Source: Lachnospiraceae bacterium UBA3866 | Lineage (GTDB): Bacteria; Bacillota; Clostridia; Lachnospirales; Lachnospiraceae | Assembly (NCBI GenBank): GCA_002392345.1 | Contig: DGGU01000059.1 | Location: 1 to 6,697, forward strand | DNA length: 6,697 nt | Reading direction: 5' to 3' | Part shown: in pieces, positions 6,678 to 6,697 of the stretch | Layout: each line of letters opens with the position of its first letter | Numbering within the stretch: position 1 is the first letter of the stretch | Program-made: the position numbers and the translations under genes | Notes under the pieces: model-generated | Databases searched by the model: none | What the model was told of the DNA's origin: nothing | What the model saw: the letters and a program-made list of their open reading frames with translations, nothing else

Positions 6678-6697
6678 ATCTTTTCTAGAAAACACAT
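6674..6697 (-). CDS. Last codons of an upstream gene, possibly rsmB
   Basis: Reading into the window from the right edge, one frame gives seven codons (M C F L E K I) and then TGA at 6676-6674, which overlaps the rlmN ATG by two bases (ATGA). This is the usual geometry for coupled genes in an operon. In many Firmicutes the gene before rlmN is rsmB (16S rRNA m5C967 methyltransferase), whose C-terminus often ends with an aromatic, hydrophobic and then basic run of this sort. Only eight codons are visible, so both the existence of the gene and its identity are inferred from position. Confidence 0.35.
   Translation of the reverse strand: MCFLEKI

Larger units (their letters stand above)
1..6697 (-). 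other. Tightly packed co-directional operon
   Basis: All six recognised genes run on the minus strand. Their junctions are: rlmN to prpC 1 bp apart; prpC to prkC 11 bp overlap; prkC to rpe 16 bp apart; rpe to the kinase-like gene 8 bp overlap; kinase-like gene to serS 2 bp apart. There is no room for promoters or rho-independent terminators between genes, and I saw no T-run hairpin at any junction. Co-transcription is inferred. Promoters inside coding sequence cannot be excluded by eye. Confidence 0.8.

Overview
The window is an AT-rich stretch of a Bacillota genome, most likely Clostridia. This placement rests on the gene order rlmN-prpC-prkC-rpe, on frequent AGA (Arg) and ATA (Ile) codons, on purine-rich Shine-Dalgarno sequences, and on a seryl-tRNA synthetase with a motif-2 region I associate with Clostridia. 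I cannot name a genus from the sequence.

Every gene I can support lies on the minus strand, so transcription runs from high to low coordinates. In that order they are: the last codons of an unidentified upstream gene (possibly rsmB); rlmN (radical-SAM 23S rRNA/tRNA adenine C2 methyltransferase); prpC/stp (PP2C-type Ser/Thr phosphatase); prkC (membrane PASTA Ser/Thr kinase); rpe (ribulose-phosphate 3-epimerase); a pyridoxal-kinase-like member of the ribokinase superfamily; and serS (seryl-tRNA synthetase, cut by the left edge). Five of the six junctions overlap or are at most 2 bp apart, and the largest gap is 16 bp. No terminator or internal promoter is evident, so this looks like one long polycistronic unit with both ends outside the window.

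The functional core is the phosphatase/kinase pair that reversibly phosphorylates proteins in response to cell-wall state. It sits between a translation-fidelity gene and metabolic or translation genes. In many Firmicutes prkC is followed by rsgA, rpe and thiN. Here rsgA is absent from that position, and a kinase-like gene plus serS follow rpe.

The content is mostly conserved housekeeping, and I see no clear evidence of a new system, mobile element, CRISPR array or RNA gene. The points most worth a second look are the kinase-like protein, which lacks the usual vitamin-binding segment near its N-terminus; the variant seryl-tRNA synthetase; the charged C-terminal tail on the phosphatase; and the degenerate PASTA repeats of the kinase. 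There is no gene-free stretch longer than 16 bp.
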